The notes beneath the pieces were generated by a model that saw only the letters and a list, made by a program, of their open reading frames with translations, was not told where the DNA came from and searched no databases. Below are positions 51,225 to 61,236 of a stretch of 64,000 nt of DNA, piece by piece. Positions within the stretch are counted from its first letter, which is position 1. Every line of letters starts with the position of its first letter. Position numbers and translations under genes: made by a program. Source of the DNA: Chloroflexota bacterium (GTDB taxonomy: Bacteria > Chloroflexota > Anaerolineae > Aggregatilineales > UBA2796); NCBI GenBank assembly GCA_021325095.1, contig JAJPHV010000131.1, positions 62,001-126,000 on the forward strand, written 5' to 3'.

Positions 51225-52016
51225 TCAGGCCAGCAGCATATCCGCAGTGTGCTTGATCGCTGCCGTAATCGGATGGTTGGGATAGCGCATCGCAAAGACG
51301 CTGGCGCTGCCCAGGTTCATCACTTCGTCCGCGTGCGGCAGTACGGCAGCCACTTCCGTTTTATAGATGTTGGCTACTTCTTCTTTGACCGCCGCCGGAT
51401 CGAAGATGTTGGACGTTTTGTTGACGACTATCACCATCTTTTCGATTCCGAGTTTGCGGGCCACTTCCACCGCGACCCGCGTACCCTGGAAATCCTGCTG
51501 GTCGGGGCGCATCACCACGATCAACCCGTCCGAAGTGGCAATGGAGAGCAGCGTTTCCTCGTTCAAGCCAGGATGGGTATCGATGAGCAGCACGTCCAGC
51601 TTAAGGACATCGACCAGGTTGCGGATACCATCCCGCAGCACGTCCACGTCGCAGCCCTCGCGCAGTACGCGCGCAATCTCGCCCGCTTTCATACTCGAAG
51701 GGATCAGGAAGATGCGCCCCTTCGAAATGTCAAGCGGCTGGCCTTCTACCTTGCCGTCAACGGCGTGTACGACGCTGTCCGTCACATCATGGGCCGCTTC
51801 CTCAATCGCGCATTTGCCCCACAGGTATTCGTTGAGCGAATGCTTGACTTCAGTCTCTTTCAAGCCGAGCAAGACGTGAATGCCGGGCGACTGAATATCG
51901 GTGTCGATGACGCCGACCCGCCGACCCGCCGAGGCCAGCAGGGCGGCCATGCTGGCCGTAATGTTGGATTTGCCCGTTCCGCCCCGGAATGAGTGGATGG
52001 AAATGATCTTGGACAT
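51225..52016 (-). CDS. ParA/MinD-type ATPase with altered Walker A
   Basis: 263 residues of the SIMIBI class. The deviant Walker A is SFRGGTGKSN: the signature first lysine of KGGxGKS is arginine. Other marks: VIDTDIQSPGIHVLLGL, LLIDTHPGLNEETLLS and VVNKTSN. Such ATPases position machinery or regulate septation; here it follows a GAF-domain gene on the same strand (about 110 bases apart), an association suggesting signalling or spatial control of the GAF protein. No partition genes nearby, so a plasmid-type system is not supported. Confidence 0.85.
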   Translation of the reverse strand: MSKIISIHSFRGGTGKSNITASMAALLASAGRRVGVIDTDIQSPGIHVLLGLKETEVKHSLNEYLWGKCAIEEAAHDVTDSVVHAVDGKVEGQPLDISKGRIFLIPSSMKAGEIARVLREGCDVDVLRDGIRNLVDVLKLDVLLIDTHPGLNEETLLSIATSDGLIVVMRPDQQDFQGTRVAVEVARKLGIEKMVIVVNKTSNIFDPAAVKEEVANIYKTEVAAVLPHADEVMNLGSASVFAMRYPNHPITAAIKHTADMLLA

Positions 52017-52129
52017 AGCTGTTCCTATAACGACGACGTCATGTGTTTCGCACAGTTCTCTGGGTCGGGATCAGCACCAATTGTACAGAAGACACCAACT
52101 GCCATGCAAGAAAGCCGGCATGGTGTGCC

Positions 52130-53035
52130 TTAGGCGCCGGTCTCCCCTCCGCTCTGTGGTGAGGCCGAAACCGGCTTGAGACTGCTGCCTGCGCTGTCGT
52201 CGCGCCGCGCCAGCTTCTTGAACAACTCGCTGCCCACAATCTCCTCGATCTGGCTGTCCGCCTGCTGCTGATCGATCTGGATGCGCAGCGACTGCACCTG
52301 CCGCTGCGCCTTTTCCAGATCGGACTTGACCTGTGCAAAGAGCCGGGCGTTCTCGATGGCAATGGCCGCCTGATTGCCAAACGCAGTCAGCATCGGGACG
52401 ACGTTATCCTGGAAGAGACCTTCTTGCATCCGGTTGTCGGCGTATAACACGCCAATGCACTGCCCACGAAGCGTGAGCGGGATGCACACAATCGAGCGCA
52501 GGGTAAGCCCGGCCACGCTTTCCATGCCCTGGAAGCGTGTGTCCAGTTGGGCGTTGGAAGTCAGGATTGGCTTACCCTGGGCCATGGCTGTGTTGATAAT
52601 CCCCTGGCTGAATTCGGCTTCGTCTTTCTCGATATTCGCGCCATCCCAGTTGCGCGCCGCGCGGACAACCAGTTCTGTGCTGTCTTTTTCCCGCAGCACC
52701 AGATACGCACGCTGCGCCCCCGTCAGGCCGATGATCGTATCCATCACTTCTTCCAGCACTTCGTCCAGTTCGAGCGACGACGTGAGCAGGGCCGACGTAT
52801 CGACCAGCTTTTGCATCTGCTTAAGTTGGGCGCTCACCGAGCGCGCGCTTCTCTGAGCAACACTCAGATCGTTGCGCACCGCCTGAATCTGCGCACCAAA
52901 GTCCACAGAAAACTGTAACCCGCGCTTTTTGAGCGATTGGACCAACTGGCCCAGCGTCAGCTCCAGACGCTCGGTATTGCTGGCGGCCTGATTCACAGCC
53001 TGGAGAAAGGTTTCGGCACTGCCTTCGGTGGTCAT
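52130..53035 (-). CDS. GAF-domain sensor protein with flanking coiled coils
   Basis: 301 residues, soluble. A helical N-terminus (NTERLELTLGQLVQSLKKRG; AQLKQMQKLVDTSALLTSSL) leads to one GAF domain (LDEVLEEVMDTIIGLTGAQR; SIVCIPLTLRGQCIGVLYAD; AFGNQAAIAIENARLF), followed by a coiled coil QVKSDLEKAQRQVQSLRIQI. No output domain is attached, so it probably signals through partners, perhaps the ATPase beside it. ATG 53035 chosen over the TTG two codons earlier. Confidence 0.88.
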   Translation of the reverse strand: MTTEGSAETFLQAVNQAASNTERLELTLGQLVQSLKKRGLQFSVDFGAQIQAVRNDLSVAQRSARSVSAQLKQMQKLVDTSALLTSSLELDEVLEEVMDTIIGLTGAQRAYLVLREKDSTELVVRAARNWDGANIEKDEAEFSQGIINTAMAQGKPILTSNAQLDTRFQGMESVAGLTLRSIVCIPLTLRGQCIGVLYADNRMQEGLFQDNVVPMLTAFGNQAAIAIENARLFAQVKSDLEKAQRQVQSLRIQIDQQQADSQIEEIVGSELFKKLARRDDSAGSSLKPVSASPQSGGETGA

Positions 53036-53070
53036 GGTCAATTCCTGCGTTAAGTGAGCTGATAGATAGT

Positions 53071-53907
53071 TTACCTCACTTTGCGATCTATGCCCGCTTG
53101 CAGCCTGGCTCCTGCGAAAGTCAGAAGCGGCGTGGTGAGGAGCGCCCGTGCCTTGCCAACATCCAGGGTCAGGTCAGGCGGGCGGCCTGTCCCGGCCTGC
53201 GAGGTCGGTTCGATGTGCAATTTCGGATCGTAGCCGAGCGCTTCCAGCAAGGCTCTACCGAGTTCGAGGCGGCTCATACACTCCGGCCCGGCCACATTAA
53301 GAATGCCGCCGATGGGCTGTGTTGCCAGTTCGAGCAGCGCATCCGCCAGGTTGGCCGCCCAGATGGGACTGCGAAATTCGTCCACAAACAGGCGGCAGCG
53401 CTCGCCACGCCCGATCCGTTCCAGCAGCCAATCGACCTGACGGTTGCCCGGTGCAAAATCGTAGATCAGGCTTGTTCTGACCACGCAGTCACCAAACTGC
53501 TCCGCCTGGGCTTTGGCCTCGCCGTACAGCGACACGGGCGACACGGGCGCGTCCTCGCGGTACGGGGCTTGCGTGCCGTCGAAAACCATGTCCGACGAGA
53601 CGACGACCAGCCGGGTATGGCGACTCCGCAGCCTATCCAGGTTGCGCGCTGCGCTCACGATTGGCTGGCGCGGATCAGGGATATTCTGCACGACAGCCGT
53701 GTGGATGATCACGTCTGGCTCAAGGCGTTCCAGCGCCGTCCTGACGGCCTCGCCATCGCACAGATCGAGGCGAAGTGGCTGGCCCGCCACGACCCGTTCT
53801 GGGCGCGAAAGGTAAACCGACGTCACGTCGTACCCGGCGGCGACAGCCCGCTGGCTCAGGACACGGCCCAGGTCGCCGCTTGCGCCCGTGATCAGAACCT
53901 TGTTCAT
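53071..53907 (-). CDS. RmlD-like NAD(P)-dependent sugar reductase (dTDP-4-dehydrorhamnose reductase family)
   Basis: 278-residue extended SDR: dinucleotide motif ITGASGDLGRVLSQRAVAAG, VVSSDMVFDGTQAPYREDAP, catalytic YGEAKAQAE (YxxxK), VDEFRSPIWAANLADALLEL. Matches RmlD/MAT2B members. No other rml genes are in the window, so its natural substrate is open; a nucleotide-sugar role fits with the divergent SqdB-like gene 159 bases away. Confidence 0.82.
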   Translation of the reverse strand: MNKVLITGASGDLGRVLSQRAVAAGYDVTSVYLSRPERVVAGQPLRLDLCDGEAVRTALERLEPDVIIHTAVVQNIPDPRQPIVSAARNLDRLRSRHTRLVVVSSDMVFDGTQAPYREDAPVSPVSLYGEAKAQAEQFGDCVVRTSLIYDFAPGNRQVDWLLERIGRGERCRLFVDEFRSPIWAANLADALLELATQPIGGILNVAGPECMSRLELGRALLEALGYDPKLHIEPTSQAGTGRPPDLTLDVGKARALLTTPLLTFAGARLQAGIDRKVR

Positions 53908-54063
53908 CAGTTTTGCGACTTCTTAACACAAGCAGGTTACACTATCGTCAGCATTAATGTACTTCAAAGCAACCTACGAGGCGATCCAGCATCCCAGTAA
54001 CGCCAGTCGGCTGGCGGTGTTTTGCTTTGTTGCGAAGTTCGGGTATCCCCAGACGGAGCTTGA

Positions 54064-55281
<1,218 letters not shown>

Positions 55282-55300
55282 GGATTACTGGATTGAACCG

Positions 55301-55345
55301 TTCCCCCTCTCCAGTTGGAGAGGGGGTTAGGGGGTGAGGTCAATC
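55301..55345. repeat. Family A palindrome
   Basis: CCCCCTCTCCAGTTGGAGAG + GGGGTTAGGGGGTGAGGTC, nearly identical to the right end of the DUF559 unit (13105-13146). It fills the convergent gap and may serve as a bidirectional stop. Confidence 0.8.
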
Positions 55346-55348
55346 CCC

Positions 55349-55675
55349 CTACACCTGCTCAAAATGCTCCACGTCAAACACGAACATTGTCGCCCCGCCC
55401 ACTTCAACCTCAATCTGGTTTTGCAATCCGTAGGCTGTGTCGGTAATCCCCGCAGCCATCGGCACAAACAGCTTGCGGCGCTGGCAGGTTTTGCGCAGTA
55501 TTTCGGTCACTACAGGGACTTTGGACTCGTCCGTACCGATCAGGAGCGTCGTATTGCCCTCGACGAGAAAACCGCCAGAGGTGGCGATGCGCGTCACGAC
55601 GATTCCGCGCCCGGTCAGCGCCTGGAGCGTGGGGTCTGTGTCTCGATCCTGGATGATGGCGACCACCAATTTCAT
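55349..55675 (-). CDS. Cyclic-di-AMP receptor-like protein (PstA/DarA, DUF970)
   Basis: 108 residues, PII-like trimeric fold. Marks: KLVVAIIQDRDTDPTLQALT, RIATSGGFLVEGNTTLLIGT (the c-di-AMP binding loop) and ILRKTCQRRKLFVPM. Members bind c-di-AMP and pass the signal to unknown partners. Single gene; the cyclase is not in the window. Confidence 0.9.
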   Translation of the reverse strand: MKLVVAIIQDRDTDPTLQALTGRGIVVTRIATSGGFLVEGNTTLLIGTDESKVPVVTEILRKTCQRRKLFVPMAAGITDTAYGLQNQIEVEVGGATMFVFDVEHFEQV

Positions 55676-55768
55676 GTGTAACTCCGCGCGAATTCCGGCC
55701 TGCCGACATTATAGCGTGCTTTTCGTTGTGTAAATGTTAAGATTGAGGCTGTCACCGGAGGGAAACGC

Positions 55769-56815
55769 ATGGCCTTAGTCCTCGACGAACACCCACACCG
55801 CCGCTACAACCCGCTCACCCGCGAATGGATTCTGGTGTCGCCGCACCGCGCGAAGCGCCCCTGGCAAGGGCAGACTGAAACGCCCCCGCGGGATGATCGT
55901 CCTATCTACGATCCGACATGCTATCTGTGTCCCGGCAACATCCGCGCCAATGGTCAGCACAATCCGCAGTACGAGTCCACCTACGTTTTCGACAACGATT
56001 TCCCGGCGCTGCTGCCAGACATTCCTTCGGACGACTACCAGCCCAACCCGCTCCTGCGCGCGCAGAGCGAGCGCGGCCTGGCGCGCGTCGTATGCTTCAC
56101 ACCTCGCCACGACCTGACACTGGCCGAGATGGATACGCCGACCATTCGTCACGTGGTCGATGCCTGGGTGGAACAGTACGCCGACATCGGCCAGAGACCG
56201 TTTATCGGCTACGTGCAGGTCTTCGAGAATCGGGGCGCGATGATGGGCGCGTCGAACCCGCATCCGCACGGCCAGATCTGGGCCAGCGAACATCTGCCAC
56301 AGCAGGTCGCGCTCGAAGATGACACGCAGCGCGAATACTGGCAGCAGCACGGCGTCTCGCTTCTGAGCGACTATCTGGCCCAGGAACAGGCGCTTGGCGA
56401 ACGGATCGTATACCAGAATGACAGCTTCATGGTGCTCGTCCCGTTCTGGGCGGTGTGGCCCTTCGAGACGATGCTGATCAGTAAGCGGCACATCAGCGCA
56501 ATGGCCGACCTGAGCGACGACGAACGCAACGGGCTTGCCGACGCGCTGCGCAACGTGACCGTGCGCTACGACAACTTGTTCAGCGTCTCGTTCCCCTATT
56601 CGATGGGCTTCCATCCGCGCCCCGTCAGCCAGGGCGAGTGGTCACACTGGCATTTGCACGCCCACTTTTACCCGCCGCTGCTGCGCTCGGCCACCGTGCG
56701 CAAATTTATGGTCGGCTACGAACTGCTTGGCACGCCGCAGCGCGACATCACCCCGGAACAGGCCGCGCAGCGCCTCCGCGAACAAAGCGACGTGCATTAC
56801 AGGGCAAAACGATGA
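55769..56815 (+). CDS. galT: Galactose-1-phosphate uridylyltransferase
   Basis: 348 residues; swaps UMP between UDP-glucose and galactose-1-phosphate (Leloir pathway). Marks: [20 protein letters not shown], zinc-binding-type [18 protein letters not shown] and the nucleophile motif in [13 protein letters not shown] (HPHGQ). Start ATG 55769 with GGAGGG upstream. Functional link to the alpha-galactosidase at 59070, which frees galactose. Confidence 0.95.
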   Translation: MALVLDEHPHRRYNPLTREWILVSPHRAKRPWQGQTETPPRDDRPIYDPTCYLCPGNIRANGQHNPQYESTYVFDNDFPALLPDIPSDDYQPNPLLRAQSERGLARVVCFTPRHDLTLAEMDTPTIRHVVDAWVEQYADIGQRPFIGYVQVFENRGAMMGASNPHPHGQIWASEHLPQQVALEDDTQREYWQQHGVSLLSDYLAQEQALGERIVYQNDSFMVLVPFWAVWPFETMLISKRHISAMADLSDDERNGLADALRNVTVRYDNLFSVSFPYSMGFHPRPVSQGEWSHWHLHAHFYPPLLRSATVRKFMVGYELLGTPQRDITPEQAAQRLREQSDVHYRAKR

Positions 56816-56910
56816 GGCCCGCATTGTTAAAACGCCGTCAGAATCCGCGCTCAACTGCCCGTTCCAGGTTAAACTCTGCCTGGAATGGACGTTTGGATAC
56901 TGGAAGAGTC

Positions 56911-57735
56911 ATGCCGGAGTTACCCGAAGTTGAAACCGTCGTGCGGAGCCTGCGCCAGCCACTGATCGGGCGGACGATCACCGGTGCGGTGTTTCCCACC
57001 GATCCGGGCCGCCAGGTGAACCTTGATCCCGTGCTGATCGGGCAGCGGATTGCGGGCCAGCGCGTCGAAGCGATCAACCGCCGCGCCAAGTATCTGCTGT
57101 TTCGTCTCAGCGCCGATACACTGATCATCCATCTCAAAATGACCGGGCATCTCTACGTACTGCCCGCCGACGAGCCAAACCCTTTTGATCGATGGGTGCG
57201 GGTGCGCTTCCCGCTGGACAACGGCCAGGAGCTGCGCTTCTCGGACTCGCGCCGTTTCGGGCGCGTGTACCTGTGCAGCGAGCCAGAGGACGTGCTGCCC
57301 GATCTCGGCCCCGAACCGCTGGAAGACGATTTCACGCTGGACATATTCCGCAAACGGCTGAAGGGCCGTAAAGGGGTATTGAAAAGCCTGCTGCTCAACC
57401 AGGCGTTCATTGCCGGAGTCGGCAACATCTACGCGGACGAAGCACTGCACATCGCGCGGCTCCACCCGCAGCGCCACGCCGACAGCCTGAACGACGACGA
57501 GGTTGCACGGCTGTATATGGGCATTCGGCAGGCGTTAGCCGATGGCGTGCGCTACGAAGGGGCCAGCATCAACTGGTATCGCAAGCCGGACGGCAGCCGG
57601 GGCCAGTCGCAGAATCATCTGCGCGCCTACCGCGAGCGCGGCGACGATCAGCCATGCCCTGTGTGCGGCGGCCCGATCATGACCATTCGGGTCGGGCAGC
57701 GCGGCACACACTTTTGTCCCACTTGCCAAACCTAG
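56911..57735 (+). CDS. mutM: Formamidopyrimidine-DNA glycosylase
   Basis: 274 residues; removes 8-oxoguanine and ring-opened purines and nicks the abasic site. Begins MPELPEVETVVRSLRQPLIG (Pro2 nucleophile, Glu3), has INRRAKYLLFRL (catalytic-domain lysine), the helix-two-turn-helix start IAGVGNIYADEALHIARLHP and the C-terminal zinc finger CPVCGGP-x12-HFCPTCQ. ATG 56911 is fixed by the N-terminal catalytic proline. 95 bases after galT. Confidence 0.97.
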   Translation: MPELPEVETVVRSLRQPLIGRTITGAVFPTDPGRQVNLDPVLIGQRIAGQRVEAINRRAKYLLFRLSADTLIIHLKMTGHLYVLPADEPNPFDRWVRVRFPLDNGQELRFSDSRRFGRVYLCSEPEDVLPDLGPEPLEDDFTLDIFRKRLKGRKGVLKSLLLNQAFIAGVGNIYADEALHIARLHPQRHADSLNDDEVARLYMGIRQALADGVRYEGASINWYRKPDGSRGQSQNHLRAYRERGDDQPCPVCGGPIMTIRVGQRGTHFCPTCQT

Positions 57736-57805
57736 TCAGCCATCCGATACTTAGTGCAAGAGGACGTGCCAGCGCCATACGGCGTACACGCAAAGGATTG
57801 TGGCG

Positions 57806-58873
57806 ATGTCAGGTTCGGATCTGTCCGATTTCCTTCGGCTGCCTTTTGTAACCAGCATTCTGCTGTTTCTGATTGGCATTGGTGCGATCTACGTCGCGCT
57901 GATCGTCATCATTTTCAGGCGCGCGGCTGCTCGCCGCCGTAAGCGTCGTGAGGAAGCAGCGGCGGTTGCAGGCGCAGCGGCCCCACAGGCGGGCAAGTCC
58001 AACAGTATGCCGCTCGGCAACTTCCTGCGCGGCGAACTGCCGGAAAGGCCCCTGCCGCCTGCCGAATGGACGGTTCCGGCGGAACTGCGCAGCCTGCCTG
58101 AGCCTGACCTCGACATGCTCACCGGGCCGCTGCTGGCCGAGCAGGAACCGGCTGAGGTGGCAACCAACGTTATTCCCGAAGAATCAGTTACGGCTCCGGC
58201 GGAAACCGCCGATTGGGTAGCCGCCGTCGTACCAGTAGAGGAGACACCCATGGCCCCGGCAACCACAGACAGCAGCAGTCAGGAGTCCAGGAACGTCAAC
58301 CTCGGCGATGCCGTCGAAGTGATGCGTGTGTGGCGCGACCTGAGCGATGGCAGCCTGATCATCCAGATGGGCGACCAGCGCTACCGGACAATGAACGACA
58401 TCCAGAATCCTGATCTGTCGCGGCGTTTCGTGGCTGTGGTGCGCGAACTGTGGGCCATCGTCAACAACGCGCCCGCGCGGATAACGGGCGCAAACGAGTC
58501 GGCTGTTGTGCCGCCACCTTCCAACTCGGCGGGTGGTATGAAGTCGCGGATGGGCCTCCTGAGCGCGGAACCGGAACAACCGCCCAGGCCGCACATGCTC
58601 AAGCAGGTAGCCAAGCAAGCCCTCGGCCAGACCGGGCCAACGCAGCCGGAGCAGCCGAGCGGCATTGCCAATGCTGTCGAGGATTTCTTGCAGTTCAAGC
58701 TATCCACCACGCCAGAGTTTGCCAAACGCAGCATCCACTTCCGCCCGTCGCACGATCTGGGTGTGCGCATCGAGGTGGACGGCCACTATTATGACGCGAT
58801 AGGCGACGTGGTCGATCCTGACGTGCGCGAATTCTTACAGGAACTCATGCGTGAGTGGGAAGCACGCCACTAA
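57806..58873 (+). CDS. Single-pass membrane protein, uncharacterised
   Basis: 355 residues. N-terminal helix LLFLIGIGAIYVALIVIIFR followed by a basic patch (RRAAARRRKRREEAA), so the long C-terminal part is cytoplasmic. A disordered Pro/Glu/Ala stretch leads to two similar segments, VWRDLSDGSLIIQMGDQRYR + TMNDIQNPDLSRRF and LGVRIEVDGHYYDAIGDVVD + PDVREF, apparently a duplicated small domain. No known family. Start ATG 57806 with AAGGA upstream. Confidence 0.7.
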   Translation: MSGSDLSDFLRLPFVTSILLFLIGIGAIYVALIVIIFRRAAARRRKRREEAAAVAGAAAPQAGKSNSMPLGNFLRGELPERPLPPAEWTVPAELRSLPEPDLDMLTGPLLAEQEPAEVATNVIPEESVTAPAETADWVAAVVPVEETPMAPATTDSSSQESRNVNLGDAVEVMRVWRDLSDGSLIIQMGDQRYRTMNDIQNPDLSRRFVAVVRELWAIVNNAPARITGANESAVVPPPSNSAGGMKSRMGLLSAEPEQPPRPHMLKQVAKQALGQTGPTQPEQPSGIANAVEDFLQFKLSTTPEFAKRSIHFRPSHDLGVRIEVDGHYYDAIGDVVDPDVREFLQELMREWEARH

Positions 58874-58875
58874 TC

Positions 58876-58962
58876 TTCCCTCTCCGTATTTGGCTTCATA
58901 CCCCGCCCCGGTAGTCGCGCTCCCTTCTCTGCGGAGCGGAGAAGGGCCGGGGGTGGGGTTAA
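58876..58962. repeat. Degenerate family A palindromes
   Basis: CCCTCTCCGTATTTGGC ... then CTCCCTTCTCTGCGGAGCGG + AGAAGGGCCGGGGGTGGGGT. Same outline as the other copies but worn. The remaining 100 bases to the next gene contain AGGATAAGGTGG as a ribosome site. Confidence 0.55.
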
Positions 58963-59069
58963 TACAATTTCTCCGCAGTTCTGTGCCACCTTCGTGATCG
59001 TATGTACAATCATGCTGTCCGCGTTGCGGCGCTGCGAGGTGCAGTCGTGCCAGGATAAGGTGGTATCCC

Positions 59070-61151
59070 ATGCCCATTCACGCAACTGAACAGGGTTGGA
59101 TTCTGGAAACGCAGTCAACCGGCTATGCCCTGGGGCTGAACGCGGCGGGCTTGCTGGCCCATCGCTATTGGGGCGCGCGCCTGCCCCGCCCGGAGGATTA
59201 TCCGCCCGCGCCCGATCCTATGCCCTGGGTATCTTTCAACGGCGCAGCGCACCTGACGCCGGAGGAATATCCGGCCTATGGTGGCTTGAAGTATATCGAT
59301 CCTTGTCTCAAGGTCAGTTTTGCCGATGGAACGCGCGACCTGGCGCTGCACTTCGACTCCGCCGACCTGCGCGAGGGCAACGCACTGGACATTCATCTGT
59401 GCGACGACGTTTATCCGCTGCGCGTGACGCTCCATTATCGCGTCCACGAGGCGTATGATCTGATCGAGCGCGCCGCCACCATTACGAATGATGGAGAGAC
59501 ACCCATAACGCTTGAGCGCGTCTGGTCGGCGCAGTGGCATTTGCCCCGGGGAGACACGTATCGCTTCACTCACGTCTCAGGGCGCTGGGCCGACGAAATG
59601 CGCTTGCAGCGAGAGCCGCTCGTTCCTGGCATCAAAACGTTGGAGAGCCGCCGCCTGACCACCAGCCACCACAGTAACCCCTGGTTTGCGATAGATCGGG
59701 GCACTGCCGACGAGCGTCAGGGCGAAGTCTGGTTCGGCGTGCTGGCCTGGAGCGGCAACTGGAAGCTCTCTGCCGAAGTGACCGACTTCAGCTCGACGCG
59801 GATCAGCCTCGGCGTGAACGATTGGGACTTCGCCTGGCGGCTGGCACCAGGCGATCATTTCTCGACCCCCGCCAGCTACGCGGGCTACACTGCGGACGGC
59901 TTCGGCGACGCCAGTCGCCGTCTGCACGACTTCATCCGCGACACCGTGCTCCCTCACGGGCACACCATTCATAAGGTGCTTTACAACTCCTGGGAAGCCA
60001 CGTTCTTCGACGTGGACGAGGAGTCGCAGGCGCGATTGGCTGAGATCGCGGCGCAGATGGGCGTCGAACTGTTCGTCATGGATGACGGCTGGTTTCATGG
60101 CCGCGAGATGGATAACGCCGGGCTGGGTGACTGGTGGCCCGACGCCCGCAAGTTCCCCCGGGGGCTGACACCGCTGATCGAGAAGGTCAACGCGCTTGGC
60201 ATGGACTTCGGCCTGTGGATCGAGCCGGAGATGGTCAACCCCGATAGTGATCTGTACCGCCAGCATCCCGACTGGGTGATCCACTTCCCGACTCGCCCCC
60301 GCACCGAATCGCGCAACCAACTGATCCTCAACTTCGCCCGAACCGACGTGCAGGACTACATCATCGGGCAGATCGACAAACTACTGTCCGATCACAATAT
60401 CGCCTTCATCAAATGGGACATGAACCGGAATGTCAGCGAACCGGGTTGGCCCGATGCCCCAGGCGACCCCCGCGAGCTGTGGGTACGCTACGTCTACGGG
60501 CTGTATCGGGTGTGGGAAACGCTGCGCACCCGCCATCCCGACGTGATCTGGCAAAGCTGCTCCGGTGGTGGCGGGCGGGCCGACCTGGGTATTCTGCGGG
60601 TCGCCGATCAAATCTGGGTCAGCGACAACACCGGCGCGACGGCTCGCCTGTTCATTCAGGACGGTTTCTCGCACATCTTCCCGGCCAACACAATGGAAGC
60701 CTGGGTCACAGATGCGCTCAACAACCAGCTTTCGCTCGAATTTCGCTTCCACGTCAGCATGTGTGGCTCCCTCGGCGTGGGCGGCCACCTGCTGCGCTGG
60801 ACGGAAGCGCAGCGGGCCGAAGCCGCCAAATGGATCGCACGCTACAAAGACATCCGGCACATTGTCCAGCTTGGCGATCTATACCGCCTGCGTTCCCCAC
60901 GCGACCATGCCCTGTCCGCCCTGCAATATGTCAGCAAGGATCGCGCCGAGGGCGTGCTGTTTGCCTTCCGCACCTTTATCCCCGACCCGGCGCAACTGCC
61001 GCTCATCTACCTGGATGGCCTCGACCCCGATGCGCTGTACGAAGTTGAGGGCTTTCCTGGCTCGCGTTCAGGGCAGGCGTGGATGAAAGCCGGAGCACAG
61101 CTAGACTTGAGTGATTTTCAAAGCACAGTCCGGCGCATCCGCCGCATTTGA
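59070..61151 (+). CDS. Alpha-galactosidase, GH36
   Basis: 693 residues, cytoplasmic (no signal). N-terminal beta-sandwich, then the catalytic barrel with MDDGWFHGREMDNAGLGDWW, FGLWIEPEMVNPDSDLYRQH, nucleophile in IAFIKWDMNRNVSEPG and acid/base in QIWVSDNTGATAR; GGGGRADLGIL is the substrate-binding cysteine/glycine turn. Hydrolyses alpha-1,6 galactosides such as melibiose or raffinose; with galT nearby this supports galactoside use. Confidence 0.95.
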   Translation: MPIHATEQGWILETQSTGYALGLNAAGLLAHRYWGARLPRPEDYPPAPDPMPWVSFNGAAHLTPEEYPAYGGLKYIDPCLKVSFADGTRDLALHFDSADLREGNALDIHLCDDVYPLRVTLHYRVHEAYDLIERAATITNDGETPITLERVWSAQWHLPRGDTYRFTHVSGRWADEMRLQREPLVPGIKTLESRRLTTSHHSNPWFAIDRGTADERQGEVWFGVLAWSGNWKLSAEVTDFSSTRISLGVNDWDFAWRLAPGDHFSTPASYAGYTADGFGDASRRLHDFIRDTVLPHGHTIHKVLYNSWEATFFDVDEESQARLAEIAAQMGVELFVMDDGWFHGREMDNAGLGDWWPDARKFPRGLTPLIEKVNALGMDFGLWIEPEMVNPDSDLYRQHPDWVIHFPTRPRTESRNQLILNFARTDVQDYIIGQIDKLLSDHNIAFIKWDMNRNVSEPGWPDAPGDPRELWVRYVYGLYRVWETLRTRHPDVIWQSCSGGGGRADLGILRVADQIWVSDNTGATARLFIQDGFSHIFPANTMEAWVTDALNNQLSLEFRFHVSMCGSLGVGGHLLRWTEAQRAEAAKWIARYKDIRHIVQLGDLYRLRSPRDHALSALQYVSKDRAEGVLFAFRTFIPDPAQLPLIYLDGLDPDALYEVEGFPGSRSGQAWMKAGAQLDLSDFQSTVRRIRRI

Positions 61152-61206
61152 ATCTTATTGTGGAACAAAATACAATTGAGCAACGTATTGATTGGGAGCG
61201 CTCCCA
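61148..61206 (+). promoter_or_regulatory. Promoter with LacI-type operator TGGGAGCGCTCCCA
   Basis: -35 TTGAAT (61148-61153), 17-base spacer, -10 TACAAT (61171-61176), then the perfect 14-base palindrome TGGGAGCGCTCCCA at 61193-61206, just past the expected start point. This is exactly the operator of the LacI-family cellobiose repressor CelR of Thermobifida. A repressor bound here would block the promoter of the next gene. No LacI-family gene lies in the window. Confidence 0.75.
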
Positions 61207-61236
61207 TTTGGGTGGGACTTGGAAGGTTAGCGATTT

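Noticed and set aside
54001-54016. Hairpin CGCCAG/CTGGCG before sqdB as a riboswitch or terminator
   Set aside because: Short stem with weak T run and no larger conserved fold; too little to call.
56638-56910. N-terminal extension of mutM
   Set aside because: The enzyme needs Pro2 of MPELPE as nucleophile, which fixes the start at 56911; the extension lies over galT.
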